Source of the DNA: an uncultured Oligella sp.
Lineage (GTDB): Bacteria; Pseudomonadota; Gammaproteobacteria; Burkholderiales; Burkholderiaceae_B
Direction: 5' to 3'
Length of the DNA: 64,000 bases
Assembly (NCBI GenBank): GCA_947632105.1
Contig: CANROD010000003.1
Location: 1-64,000 of the forward strand
The notes beneath the pieces were generated by a model. It had not been told where the DNA came from. It searched no databases and saw only the letters and a program-made list of their open reading frames with translations. Made by a program: the position numbers and the translations under genes. Positions 37,373 through 47,125 of the stretch are shown one piece after another; the stretch's first letter is position 1, and each line of letters starts with the position of its first letter.

Positions 37373-37401
37373 TTGTTATTCAACATCGAACTGTATATAT
37401 T
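37373..37401 (+). promoter_or_regulatory. Putative sigma-70 promoter for the 2-hydroxyacid dehydrogenase
   Basis: TTGTTA (37373-37378), a 17-base spacer and TATATT (37396-37401) resemble a sigma-70 promoter and would leave a leader of about 33 bases before the ATG with its GGAG site. Match is 4/6 and 5/6 to consensus. No experiment or start-site data; treat as a candidate. Confidence 0.42.
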
Positions 37402-37440
37402 ATTTAATGACAAATTATAGTCCGTTTTAAGGAGACAACG

Positions 37441-38382
37441 ATGTGCAAAACAAAAATCGTCATGCTTGATGACTGGGAAAATTACTTCGCCTCACACATA
37501 GACCGATCCGCTTTTACAGACAGGGTTGAACTGCAGATTTACCAAGAAAGCTTAGTTGGAGATAAGTTATACCGAGCTATAAAAGAAGCAGAAGTCATTA
37601 TTTTATTACGTGAGCGTACGGCAGTTGATATAGATTTTATTGCCCACGCCCCCCATTTAAAACATATTATTTGTACAGGCAATCAGGTTCGCAACCTCGA
37701 TAGTGCTGCGGCAGCAAAAGCGGGGATTAGTACCTCTTTTGCAAAAGGAGGAGACTCTAAATCCTCTACGTGCGAATTAGCATGGACGTTAATCCTATCC
37801 GCTTATAAGCAATTGGACAAACTCAGAATTAGTCCAATGCAAAGACAATGGCGCCCAACTGACTTTGTTCCTTCTTCTCTAAAGAACAAGCAACTAGGCG
37901 TTATTGGCTTAGGTAGTATCGGACAAAAAGTCGCTATCGTCGCCAAGGCTTTTGGTATGAAGGTAGCTTGCTGGAGTCCCAATATGACGTCTGAACGAGC
38001 CGCTGAATATGGAGTCGAAGCAATGAGCTTAGAAAAGTTAGTTAGTAGCTCGGACGTAGTCAGCATCCATTTGGTACTAGGTGAAACAACACGGCATATC
38101 CTTAATGCTCAGACACTCTCTTTATTTAAAAAAGAATCTGTCTTAGTTAATACTTCCAGAGCAGAAATTATCGATCCAAAGGCCTTAATCGCTGCATTAA
38201 CAAATGGTCAGCTACCCTTTTATGCAACTGATGTATTTGAAGAAGAGCCTTTACCAAGCGAGCACCCCTTTTACTCGCTTGATAATGTATTAATGACAGC
38301 ACACTATGGCTTTGTTGCTGCAGAAGTGTACCAATTATTCGCAGAAAACATCCATAAAGAGATTAAAGCCTACCTAGACTAA
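37441..38382 (+). CDS. D-isomer-specific 2-hydroxyacid dehydrogenase
   Basis: NAD(P)-dependent oxidoreductase of 313 residues, interconverting a 2-keto acid and a D-2-hydroxy acid. The cofactor motif is LGVIGLGSIGQKVA, with catalytic Arg in NTSRAEIID, Glu in DVFEEEPLP and His in LMTAHYGF. The histidine is kept, although the usual TPHIG context has changed to TAHYG. AAGGAGACAACG precedes the ATG. It overlaps the convergent aminotransferase by four bases and is divergent from tctD. A role with the tct/tcu genes is suggested only by position; the substrate is unknown. Confidence 0.87.
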   Translation: MCKTKIVMLDDWENYFASHIDRSAFTDRVELQIYQESLVGDKLYRAIKEAEVIILLRERTAVDIDFIAHAPHLKHIICTGNQVRNLDSAAAAKAGISTSFAKGGDSKSSTCELAWTLILSAYKQLDKLRISPMQRQWRPTDFVPSSLKNKQLGVIGLGSIGQKVAIVAKAFGMKVACWSPNMTSERAAEYGVEAMSLEKLVSSSDVVSIHLVLGETTRHILNAQTLSLFKKESVLVNTSRAEIIDPKALIAALTNGQLPFYATDVFEEEPLPSEHPFYSLDNVLMTAHYGFVAAEVYQLFAENIHKEIKAYLD

Positions 38383-39689
38383 AACGTAGTTTCACTCATA
38401 ACCGCATCATAAATCGCCAAGGCTTGCTTAATCTCGTCCTCACTAACGACTAACGGAGGAGCAACATGGATACGATTATCTGACATAAAGGGCAATAACC
38501 CCTTGGCGATTAAGCCGTTTTTGACCTGATTCATGGCATCAGCACTAGGCACCGCCTTAGTTTGACGGTCAGTCACTAGCTCAATCGCCCAAAACAGACC
38601 ACGACCACGAACATCACCAACTATCTTATGCTTTTCAGCTAGCTCCTTTAGGCCTGGGGCTAATACCTCACAACCCAAACGCTGAGCATTTTCAATCAAC
38701 TGCTCATCCTTCATGATGGCAATATTTTCTACAATTGAAGCCATAGCTAATGGGTGACCCGAATAAGTCAAACCGCCGGGAAACATCTGATCATCAAAAT
38801 AATCACTAATAGCCTCCGAAACAATCACGCCACCAACTGGCACATAGCCCGAGTTAACACCCTTGGCGATGGTGATTAAATCGGCCTGAACATCAGCATG
38901 CTGATGAGCAAACCACTTACCAGTACGACCAAAACCCACCATTACCTCATCCATAATGAGCATGATACCAAACTCATCACACAGCGCTCTAACCCCTTCA
39001 AAATAACCTTGTGGAGGTACTACAACACCAACACTACCCGGTAAAGCCTCTAAGATAATCGCGGCAATATTACTCGGATCCTCCGACTCAATCACACGAC
39101 GTAAATGATGCAAGGCGCGCTCGCACTCTTCCTCTTCATTAGAAGACCAGAAATCACTACGATATGGATGAGGACCAAAGAAATGCACAAAACCATGAGC
39201 GTATTCATTTTTAAAGCGACGGCGCTCACCAGTTGCTTGAATCGCACCGCTAGTATTACCGTGATATGAACGGTATTGAGAAAGAATTTTATCGCGACCA
39301 GTAAAAATACGCGCCATACGAAAAGCGTTTTCTACCGCATCGGCACCGGCATTAGTAAAGAAGACCTTTTTAAAGCCAGCAGGCGCCACACTTAAAATAG
39401 CCTCTGCAGCTCGGGCACGGGTGATATTGGCATGAGCCGGCGCAACCGTTGCAAGCTCAGCTGCTTGCTCTTGAATTGCCTTAACCAGACGTGGGTGCTG
39501 ATGACCAACGTTGGTATTAACTAGCTGACTACTGAAATCTAAATACTCATTACCCTCATAGTCCCAGACCTTAACCCCCGAGCCTGATTTAATCACAAAA
39601 GGATTGAGCTTACCCTGAACAGACCAGGAATGCATCACTCGACTGATATCGGCTGTTTTAACATCATCATTGCTTAGTTGCTGACTCAT
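38379..39689 (-). CDS. Class III PLP-dependent aminotransferase
   Basis: A 436-residue fold type I aminotransferase of the omega-amino acid/pyruvate group. The PLP lysine is in ITIAKGVNSGYVPVGG (about residue 274); VFFTNAGADAVENAFRMAR and LIMDEVMVGFGRTGKWF (Asp for the pyridine nitrogen) are typical. Likely substrates include beta-alanine, taurine, GABA or similar amines with pyruvate or 2-oxoglutarate; no choice can be made from sequence. AGGAG precedes the ATG. It overlaps the convergent dehydrogenase by four bases. Confidence 0.88.
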   Translation of the reverse strand: MSQQLSNDDVKTADISRVMHSWSVQGKLNPFVIKSGSGVKVWDYEGNEYLDFSSQLVNTNVGHQHPRLVKAIQEQAAELATVAPAHANITRARAAEAILSVAPAGFKKVFFTNAGADAVENAFRMARIFTGRDKILSQYRSYHGNTSGAIQATGERRRFKNEYAHGFVHFFGPHPYRSDFWSSNEEEECERALHHLRRVIESEDPSNIAAIILEALPGSVGVVVPPQGYFEGVRALCDEFGIMLIMDEVMVGFGRTGKWFAHQHADVQADLITIAKGVNSGYVPVGGVIVSEAISDYFDDQMFPGGLTYSGHPLAMASIVENIAIMKDEQLIENAQRLGCEVLAPGLKELAEKHKIVGDVRGRGLFWAIELVTDRQTKAVPSADAMNQVKNGLIAKGLLPFMSDNRIHVAPPLVVSEDEIKQALAIYDAVMSETTF

Positions 39690-40449
39690 CTACTTACTCC
39701 TAATTTGAATATTATTGTTAGCTAAGTGGCTTCTTAGCACTGTAGTTATAGTAGCTTTTTATTTACTAAAGAGCCAATAAAAAAGCAATGCCTCAGACTC
39801 TCTCTAAAGCGTCGCTTAAACGTCATCAGCACGATTAAAAGTAATTGCTAAAGTTTTACCAAAATAACGCACCTTAAAACATCAGACCTTAAGAAGGCTT
39901 TATCGTCGACCTTGTCATTAACTTCTTGACCATAAAAAGTATGCTTATAGAAAGTATCAGAATAAAACGCCGAGGATTCAGCAACATCGTCAGTATTACG
40001 ATGATCTTACGAACACGCCTTACTCTGTTCAGATAGGCAGCAATATCCCACACGTCTTCACCTTTAATTAATAGTGCACAGCCCACAAGACTTATTACAC
40101 TTAACACAACCTGTTAAGATAACCATACGAGAAATACTAGCCCCATCGCGCCCGAATCAAACTCGAGATGACAGGCTATAAAAAGCGCAGATGCTTTCTT
40201 GTCCCTGCTCTAACACGGCAAGCTCAACTTCTACTCTGGGTACAGCGGAAACTGTCAGTACTCCAACCATCTCCTCTAGTCTAAACACCATATCAATTTT
40301 CTCATCAAGAATAAATTGAGTACCTATGATTAAAAATAAAATTAATTAAGTTAAAGTTAAAGTTAAAAATAGAGCTTATTCAGTAAAAATAACCAAGCGT
40401 GATTTCCTTAGCTTATATTAAAAGAACAATCAGTTTTTAAGAGAGAAAC
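39690..40449. other. Gene-poor 760-bp region, possibly decayed coding sequence
   Basis: No convincing gene lies here. On the minus strand a 72-codon ORF (39889-40107) contains KGEDVWDIAAYLNRV, which resembles the last helix of class I c-type cytochromes but lacks any CxxCH. A second minus-strand open frame (ATG at 40291, stop at 40157) encodes 44 residues beginning MVFRLEEMVG, and the frame stays open further upstream without a start codon. These may be frame-shifted remnants of one or two lost genes, or chance ORFs. A hexamer repeat (AAGTTA)3 lies near the right end, and the asparaginase promoter should be in the last 80 bases. Confidence 0.35.
40348..40365. repeat. Hexamer tandem repeat (AAGTTA)3
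   Basis: Three exact copies of AAGTTA, about 85 bases before the asparaginase start. Short repeats of this type can vary in number by slippage, but three copies is few. Confidence 0.7.
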
Positions 40450-41463
40450 ATGTTAACTAGCAATTTACCAAAAATAGCCGTGGGTTCGTTAGGCGGCACT
40501 ATCAGCATGACGCCAGAGAGCGGTCAAAGCGGCATCGTGCCAACACTTTCGGCTAGCGATTTAATTTCATCTATTCTAGGGGTTAGTGAGCTTGCTCAAG
40601 TTCAAGCTGAAGCCCTAAATCAAGTTGCTAGTATTCATTTGAAGCCCAGCGACTTATTAACTGCTTTAGACTGGGCTGAGCAGCAGGTCGCAAATGGTGC
40701 AGCGGGAGTTATTCTCACCCAAGGTACTGATACCTTAGAGGAAAGTGCTTTTTTACTGGATTTACTATGGCCCCATGAAGAGCCGCTCATATTGATGGGC
40801 GCCATGCGTGGCGCTGCTTCGGTAGCCGCTGACGGTCCGGCTAACTTACTTAACTCAATTCAAGTAGCTATCAGTGCTAATAGCCGTGGTCGTGGTGTTT
40901 TAGTCGTGATGAATGAGCAAATACACTACGCCCGTTGGGTACAGAAAAAGCACAGTTTAAGCTTAGCCGCTTTTGTTTCTGATGTTGGTATTGCCGGTAC
41001 TATTGTTGAGTCACAGGCAGTGTATTTTTCAGCACCTCCAAAACGCGTGACTTATGCCAGACCGTCAGCAGACACTAAAACAGTCTTGCTTTGGCTTAAT
41101 CACTTAGGCGAACACAGCGATCTACTGAGCCAGCAAGACACCTTAGATCCGCTAGGTGAAAAGTTCGATGGTATTGTTTTTGCAGGGGTTGGAGCGGGTC
41201 ATGTCAGCACTATTACAGCCCGTTGGGTTGCCAAATGGGCTAAGCTAAAACCTGTGCTTGTGTGTACAGCGACAGGTTCCGGTTCCACCGCGTTTACAAC
41301 CTATGGATATCCTGGTGGAGAGATCGACTTACAAAAGCACGGTGCGATTATGGGTGGCTTTTTAAGTCCTAAAAAAGCACGGTTACTGCTATGGGTTATT
41401 TTAGAAAATGACCTAGATGCTCAAGCAGCCATCAAAGACTACTTGAGCAGTATGACTTACTAA
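40450..41463 (+). CDS. L-asparaginase (cytoplasmic)
   Basis: Hydrolyses asparagine, and perhaps glutamine, to the acid and ammonia. It has 337 residues with the first catalytic threonine in GSLGGTISM (Thr17), the second in LTQGTDTLEES (TDT, with Gln in place of the usual His before Gly), and the conserved lysine in WVQKKHSLSL. No signal peptide is seen, so it should be cytoplasmic, unlike E. coli AnsB. GAGAG precedes the ATG. It converges with a DUF924 gene after only three bases. Confidence 0.9.
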   Translation: MLTSNLPKIAVGSLGGTISMTPESGQSGIVPTLSASDLISSILGVSELAQVQAEALNQVASIHLKPSDLLTALDWAEQQVANGAAGVILTQGTDTLEESAFLLDLLWPHEEPLILMGAMRGAASVAADGPANLLNSIQVAISANSRGRGVLVVMNEQIHYARWVQKKHSLSLAAFVSDVGIAGTIVESQAVYFSAPPKRVTYARPSADTKTVLLWLNHLGEHSDLLSQQDTLDPLGEKFDGIVFAGVGAGHVSTITARWVAKWAKLKPVLVCTATGSGSTAFTTYGYPGGEIDLQKHGAIMGGFLSPKKARLLLWVILENDLDAQAAIKDYLSSMTY

Positions 41464-41466
41464 AGA

Positions 41467-42021
41467 CTAAAAGGAGGAGTTAGGCTCTTCTAAAAAGGCC
41501 AGCTCCTCAGCGGACGACTCACGGCCTAAAATCGCATTGCGATGCGGATAGCGCCCGAAACGATCAATAATCTCTTTGTGCTGAATTTCAAAGTCTAAGG
41601 TCACCGGCTCACCCAACTCTGTAAACAATCTCAGTGCCTCTTCGTGAATAAGGGCTGACTCCGAGTGCATATAAGGCATAAGAGCCCACTTCTGTAATGA
41701 TGAGTCCAAGGAGTCATACTCCTCCGGCATATCTACTAAGATCTGCGCTAAGACGAGCGCCATCGGGTCTTGCTGAAAAGCTTTGGGTGTACCACGGTAG
41801 ATATTACGAGAGAATTGATCTAATACGATAATTTCCGCTACTCGTCCTAAAGCTGATTGGCGCCACCAATACAACTCACCTTGCGTGGCTTGCTTAAGAG
41901 TCACTCCAAAACGAGCTTTTAAAGCTTGGTCAAATTCTTCTGACACCTCAAACCAAAAAGGACGAGTTTCTTCGTCAAGCCAAAAATCGAGAACTTCTTT
42001 TGCTTCAGGAGAAATAATCAT
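41467..42021 (-). CDS. DUF924 family protein
   Basis: A 184-residue soluble, alpha-helical protein of the DUF924 family (TPR-like fold by family knowledge). Typical family stretches are LDFWLDEETRPFWF at the N-terminus, IIVLDQFSRNIYRGTP in the middle, MPYMHSESALIHEEAL and RFGRYPHRNAILGRES near the end. The biochemical role of the family is unknown. It lies three bases from the convergent asparaginase stop and 94 bases downstream of ssb, with no function suggested by context. Confidence 0.9.
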   Translation of the reverse strand: MIISPEAKEVLDFWLDEETRPFWFEVSEEFDQALKARFGVTLKQATQGELYWWRQSALGRVAEIIVLDQFSRNIYRGTPKAFQQDPMALVLAQILVDMPEEYDSLDSSLQKWALMPYMHSESALIHEEALRLFTELGEPVTLDFEIQHKEIIDRFGRYPHRNAILGRESSAEELAFLEEPNSSF

Positions 42022-42115
42022 AGCAACTCTCTCATACTGATAAATGGAGTTTTTATAGTAAACGACAAAGATGACCGTATCGAGAAAACTCCATCTATCG
42101 CGATTGCATCAGCCA

Positions 42116-42655
42116 TTAGAACGGTAAATCATCATCCAAATCATCAAATGAGTCTACTGGTTTTTGTGGAGCACTGCGCTGAGGGGCAGACGCCGGAGAA
42201 CGCTGGGCACCGCCAGAACCAGGCATAGGACGGCTATTGTCCTCAAAGCCTCCACTTGAACGACCACCACTACTACCGCCCCACTCGTCACCTGAACTAC
42301 TACCGCCCCCAAAGCTGGAGTCATCACCACGACCACCAAGCATCTGCATGCGCTCACCTACAACCTCTGTTGCATAACGCTCAACACCATCACGATCAGT
42401 ATATTTATTAGTGCGCAGACGACCTTCGACGTAAACCTGGCTACCTTTGCGCAAGTACTGTTCACAAACCTCTGCTTGACGACCAAAGAAGACCACACGA
42501 TGCCACTCAGTACTTTCATTTTTATTGCCATCTTTATCATAAGCAACATGGTTTGTCGCAACTCGTAAGTTACTAACCTGAAGCCCTCCAGGCGTAGCAC
42601 GGGACTCAGGGTCTGCTCCTAAACGACCGACAAGAATTACTTTATTAACTGACAT
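42116..42655 (-). CDS. ssb: Single-stranded DNA-binding protein
   Basis: Binds single-stranded DNA in replication, recombination and repair. It has 179 residues: an OB-fold of about 108 residues ([48 protein letters not shown]), a Gly/Ser-rich flexible linker, and the acidic tip DDDLPF that docks partner proteins. AAGGATATGAGAGC precedes the ATG. The order ssb-MFS-divergent uvrA is a conserved betaproteobacterial neighbourhood. No LexA-type box was seen upstream. Confidence 0.98.
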   Translation of the reverse strand: MSVNKVILVGRLGADPESRATPGGLQVSNLRVATNHVAYDKDGNKNESTEWHRVVFFGRQAEVCEQYLRKGSQVYVEGRLRTNKYTDRDGVERYATEVVGERMQMLGGRGDDSSFGGGSSSGDEWGGSSGGRSSGGFEDNSRPMPGSGGAQRSPASAPQRSAPQKPVDSFDDLDDDLPF

Positions 42656-42740
42656 GCTCTCATATCCTTAAAAATATTTTTTAATTTAATACTAATACAC
42701 GAACCGGTTGTTCCGTCGCCTCTTTTGACCTTTTTTCTGC

Positions 42741-43943
42741 TTATTGTACAAAATTGATTTGTACCCGACGAGTGGCTAAATAAGAAATAGCGCACAACAC
42801 CATGGACATAATAAAGACGCTGATATTACCGTAATTTGCCGCCATCAAACCACCAAAAAAACCACCACACGCAACACCCAACGCTTGTGTCATATTAAAA
42901 ACGCCCAAAGCCAAGCCCTTTTGGGCCGGCGGACATGTACGAGAAACAGCGGATGGCAGCAATGCCTCTAAGATATTAAAGGGGATAAAGTATAGCAACA
43001 AAGCAAAGACCAACATCACTAAACTATACATACCACTAATCATAATGCCAAGTGACATAATGATACCTAGTAACGTTAGACCAATCGCTTCTTTGTGCTT
43101 TTTCTGCTTTTCAGTCATCATCACCGCAGGGATCATAAAGATCAGCGACACCACAATCACCGGTAGATAGACTCGCCATAAATCGCCAATGCTCATATCA
43201 CCCAAACGAATTAATACGGGTGGAATCACGATAAAAATAGCCATCAACACAAAGTGTAAACTAAACACACTGAGATTTAATAGCCATAAATCCTTGGAAC
43301 GAAACACATCGAACATCGTCAATGAGCAATTAATAGCTTGAGACTCATGAGGTACTACAGGTACTACCCATACAGCTAATAACAAGCATAAAAAGCCTAA
43401 AATACTAATTGTCCAGAATAAGCCCGAGAGATTAAACCACTCTACCACTAAAGGAGCCATGACCATCGATACAGCAAAACTTAAACCGATAGAAGCGCCT
43501 ACCATCGCCATCGCTCGCGAACGCACCTCAGGACGTGTAGCATCTGAAACCCAGGCTGTAATCGCGGCTGAAACCGCACCGAAACCCTGTACTCCACGAC
43601 CAATGGCAACCCAAGTGACGCTTGGTGATAGGGCACAGATAATACCGCCGATTACAAAAAGCGCCATGCCGAAAATCACGACAGAACGCCGCCCAAATCG
43701 ATCAGATAAGATGCCCATTGGGATCTGCATCACTGATTGCGTTAAACCGTAGGCTCCGATGGCTATACCAATCATCAAGGGATTATCACCTTGAACCAAG
43801 GTTTTAGCAGCATCAGCAAAAACCGGCGTTAATAAAAATAACCCCAACATACGAACGGCAAAAAGCAAGGCAAGACTGGCGCTGGCCTTACGCTCTAATG
43901 GAGTCAGTTTAAGTTTTGTTTTGTTGCTTGTTTGAGTACTCAT
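42741..43943 (-). CDS. MFS transporter
   Basis: A 12-helix major facilitator of 400 residues. The family A motif between TM2 and TM3 reads GILSDRFGRRSVVIFG, and a charged central loop divides the two halves. Relatives in the ssb-uvrA neighbourhood are annotated as multidrug or sugar efflux proteins (YajR/AraJ-like), but the substrate is unknown. There is no C-terminal soluble domain as in YajR. It is divergent from uvrA across 196 bases and 85 bases upstream of ssb on the same strand. Confidence 0.9.
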   Translation of the reverse strand: MSTQTSNKTKLKLTPLERKASASLALLFAVRMLGLFLLTPVFADAAKTLVQGDNPLMIGIAIGAYGLTQSVMQIPMGILSDRFGRRSVVIFGMALFVIGGIICALSPSVTWVAIGRGVQGFGAVSAAITAWVSDATRPEVRSRAMAMVGASIGLSFAVSMVMAPLVVEWFNLSGLFWTISILGFLCLLLAVWVVPVVPHESQAINCSLTMFDVFRSKDLWLLNLSVFSLHFVLMAIFIVIPPVLIRLGDMSIGDLWRVYLPVIVVSLIFMIPAVMMTEKQKKHKEAIGLTLLGIIMSLGIMISGMYSLVMLVFALLLYFIPFNILEALLPSAVSRTCPPAQKGLALGVFNMTQALGVACGGFFGGLMAANYGNISVFIMSMVLCAISYLATRRVQINFVQ

Positions 43944-44139
43944 TTAGGCTCTTTCAAAAAAAAAGGCTGAGCGCTGAAGGCTGAGCAAAAAAGACTAGGA
44001 TAATATTTCATGAGCCCTCATTATATCACTGAGCATGGTTATTTTAACGATGTCATTTAACAAGTATTGCTCTTAGTCCTCACTTCTTGCTAGTCTGGGT
44101 TATAGTAAAGGGTTTACACCATCCTCGTTGCAAAAGTAC

Positions 44140-47058
44140 ATGAGCAATCAATTTTCCTCAGACGATCAACACTACCTTGGCAAAGCACAGAATGTCATTC
44201 GAATTCGTGGGGCTCGTACTCACAATTTAAAAAATATTAATTTGGATTTACCAAGAAACAAGTTGGTGATTTTGACCGGACTATCAGGCTCCGGCAAATC
44301 CTCGCTGGCCTTTGATACGTTGTATGCCGAGGGTCAAAGACGTTATGTCGAGAGCTTATCTACCTACGCACGTCAATTTTTGCAATTAATGGATAAACCG
44401 GATGTCGACTTAATTGAGGGGCTCTCTCCTGCCATTGCTATCGAGCAAAAATCTGTTAGTCACAATCCACGCTCAACTGTGGGTACCATCACTGAAATTA
44501 GCGACTATTTACGTTTATTATTTGCGCGTATTGGCACTCCCTATTGCCCTACGCACAAAGAGCCTTTACAAGCTTTTTCCGTCTCACAAATTGTCGATTT
44601 CGTACTGCAACTACCGGCTGATTCTCGCATCATGGTCTTAGCTCCGGTTATTCCTGAGCCTGAACAACATCTGGCAAGCCTTGCACAGAGTCTACAAGCG
44701 CAAGGCTTTATCCGCATCCGTATCGCCGGCGAGCTTTATGAATTAGACCAATTACCCAGTGATTTACCAGCGAATGCAACACAAATTGAATTAGTAATCG
44801 ATCGTGTCCGTGTCCGTGAGGAACAAAAGCAACGGCTAGCCGACAGTATTGAAACGGCACTTGAAACGTCTAATGAACGGGTAGTTATTGTCGATATGGA
44901 TCAAGCACAAGAACATGCTTTTTCCAGACGCTATGCTTGTGCTCATTGTGATTATCAAATTCCGACACTAGAACCAAAGATGTTCAGCTTTAATAGCCCT
45001 GAAGGCGCTTGCCCAAGCTGTGATGGTATGGGCATGGTACAGGTTTTTGATCCTGAAAAAGTCATTATCAGCGGGGATTTGAGCTTATTAAATGGTGCCA
45101 TCAAAGGCTGGGATCGTCGCAATCTTTTTAGTATGGCTCTGCTCAACAGCCTAGCAACGCATTATGAGTTTGATTTAGAACAGCCTTGGGAGGAGCTACC
45201 TGACGGAATTCAGCAAATAATTCTCTATGGTTCAGGCACCACTGAGATTGATTTCGTCTATTTTAATGACAAGGGCAAAAGCACCATTAAGCGCCACAAC
45301 TTTGAAGGCGTTTTACCTAATTTACAGCGGCGTTGGGAGGAAACTGATTCTAATGCAGTACGTGAGGAATTAAATCAGCTACGCACAACGACTACCTGTC
45401 CATCATGTCTTGGCACCCGTTTACGAGAAGAAGTTCGTTATGTGAGAGTGGGCGAAGAGCTTGAAGATAGCACCGAGACGAAAGGTAGTGATCAGCTCCC
45501 CGGTTACACCATTGGCGAAATCAGTCACTTATCACTAAGTCGCGCTCAAAACTGGTTTGAGAACTTAGTACTATGCGGTGCAAAATCAGATATTGCACGA
45601 CCTATTGTGTTAGCGATTCAATCTCGTTTACGATTTTTAAATGATGTAGGTTTAAATTACCTCTCTTTAGATCGTAAAGCGAACACCATTTCAGGCGGTG
45701 AGGCGCAACGTATCCGTTTAGCCAGTCAAATAGGCTCAGGTCTAAGTGGTGTTCTATACGTACTGGATGAACCATCCATCGGTCTGCATCAACGCGACAA
45801 CGATCGATTAATTGGCACGCTAATCCATCTACGTAATCTAGGCAACACGGTTATCGTGGTTGAACACGATGAGGATATGATTCGCGCATCGGACTGGGTC
45901 GTCGATATTGGCCCGGGTGCCGGTGAGCATGGTGGTCAAATTATGGCTAGCGAAACACCGACTGAATTACAAAAAGATCCCAACTCCTTAACTGGTCAAT
46001 ATCTGAGCGGTGCTAAAAAAATTGCTCTACCAACGCGTCGCCCAGTGACCCCACTAGGACCATTACCATGGTTACATCTAAACGGCACGACCGGTAATAA
46101 TTTAAAAAATGTTGACTTACATCTGCCGCTGCAACGCTTTGTCTGTGTCACCGGTGTATCCGGTTCTGGCAAATCCACACTAATTAACGATACCTTAGCC
46201 ACGGTCTTAGCTCGCAAATTAAATCGTGCTCAGAGCGAGTCAGCACCTTACAAGTCGATTAGCGGTTTAGAGCATTTAGATAAGATCATTACCGTCGATC
46301 AGAGTCCAATCGGTCGTACACCACGTAGCAATCCGGCGACATACACTGGTCTATTTACGCCTATTCGAGAGCTCTTTGCTAGCACTCCTGAATCTCGTAC
46401 TCGAGGTTATGATGCAGGACGCTTTTCTTTTAATGTAAAAGGCGGTCGCTGTGAGCATTGTCAGGGTGACGGTGTGATTAAAGTAGAAATGCACTTCCTC
46501 CCTGATGTATACGTACCATGTGATACTTGTCATGGCCGACGCTATAATCGCGAAACACTGGAGATCCGCTATCGCGGTTTAAATATCCATGAGGTTCTTG
46601 AACTGACCGTTGAACAGGCCTTGGATTACTTCTCTGCGGTACCTAATATTCAACGACGCTTACAAACCTTGCATGAGGTTGGCTTAGGTTATATTCGTTT
46701 GGGACAAAGCGCAACAACCCTCTCGGGTGGTGAAGCACAACGTATAAAGCTGTCTTTAGAACTCTCTAAACGCAGCACTGGTAAGACGCTTTATGTCTTA
46801 GATGAGCCTACGACAGGTTTACATTTTGCTGATATTGAACTGCTTTTGGATGTATTGAATCGTCTAGTTGATGCAGGTAACTCGATGGTGATTATTGAGC
46901 ATAACCTAGACCTCATAAAAACAGCCGACTGGATTATCGATATGGGCCCTCAAGGTGGTAGTGGTGGTGGTCAAGTGGTCGCTGAAGGCACGCCCGAAGA
47001 AATTGCTAAGCACCCAGAGAGCTACACTGGTAAGTACTTAGCGCCTTATTTGAAGTAA
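44140..47058 (+). CDS. uvrA: Excinuclease ABC subunit A
   Basis: DNA damage recognition ATPase of nucleotide excision repair. Two ABC modules are complete: Walker [15 protein letters not shown] (about residue 46) and [15 protein letters not shown] (about 670); signatures [15 protein letters not shown] and [15 protein letters not shown]. Zinc-binding cysteine pairs are in [19 protein letters not shown] and in CEHCQGDG with CDTCHGRRY. The track starts at a TTG (44128); the ATG at 44140 gives 972 residues and the usual N-terminus. The SOS operator expected in some bacteria is not visible in the divergent gap. Confidence 0.98.
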   Translation: MSNQFSSDDQHYLGKAQNVIRIRGARTHNLKNINLDLPRNKLVILTGLSGSGKSSLAFDTLYAEGQRRYVESLSTYARQFLQLMDKPDVDLIEGLSPAIAIEQKSVSHNPRSTVGTITEISDYLRLLFARIGTPYCPTHKEPLQAFSVSQIVDFVLQLPADSRIMVLAPVIPEPEQHLASLAQSLQAQGFIRIRIAGELYELDQLPSDLPANATQIELVIDRVRVREEQKQRLADSIETALETSNERVVIVDMDQAQEHAFSRRYACAHCDYQIPTLEPKMFSFNSPEGACPSCDGMGMVQVFDPEKVIISGDLSLLNGAIKGWDRRNLFSMALLNSLATHYEFDLEQPWEELPDGIQQIILYGSGTTEIDFVYFNDKGKSTIKRHNFEGVLPNLQRRWEETDSNAVREELNQLRTTTTCPSCLGTRLREEVRYVRVGEELEDSTETKGSDQLPGYTIGEISHLSLSRAQNWFENLVLCGAKSDIARPIVLAIQSRLRFLNDVGLNYLSLDRKANTISGGEAQRIRLASQIGSGLSGVLYVLDEPSIGLHQRDNDRLIGTLIHLRNLGNTVIVVEHDEDMIRASDWVVDIGPGAGEHGGQIMASETPTELQKDPNSLTGQYLSGAKKIALPTRRPVTPLGPLPWLHLNGTTGNNLKNVDLHLPLQRFVCVTGVSGSGKSTLINDTLATVLARKLNRAQSESAPYKSISGLEHLDKIITVDQSPIGRTPRSNPATYTGLFTPIRELFASTPESRTRGYDAGRFSFNVKGGRCEHCQGDGVIKVEMHFLPDVYVPCDTCHGRRYNRETLEIRYRGLNIHEVLELTVEQALDYFSAVPNIQRRLQTLHEVGLGYIRLGQSATTLSGGEAQRIKLSLELSKRSTGKTLYVLDEPTTGLHFADIELLLDVLNRLVDAGNSMVIIEHNLDLIKTADWIIDMGPQGGSGGGQVVAEGTPEEIAKHPESYTGKYLAPYLK

Positions 47059-47072
47059 TCATTAACAGAAAA

Positions 47073-47109
47073 AGCCGAAGGATACAAAATATCCACCGGC
47101 TAATTTTTT
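47073..47109 (+). terminator. Terminator after uvrA
   Basis: AGCCG/CGGCT outer stem and GGATA/TATCC inner stem separated by a 2x2 internal loop, then TAATTTTTT. It lies 14 bases after the uvrA stop, facing dgt. Confidence 0.82.
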
Positions 47110-47125
47110 CAGAAAACACCAAACC

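Noticed and set aside
43944-44139. Search for an SOS (LexA) operator before uvrA
   Set aside because: No CTGT-N8-ACAG type site is present in the divergent region.
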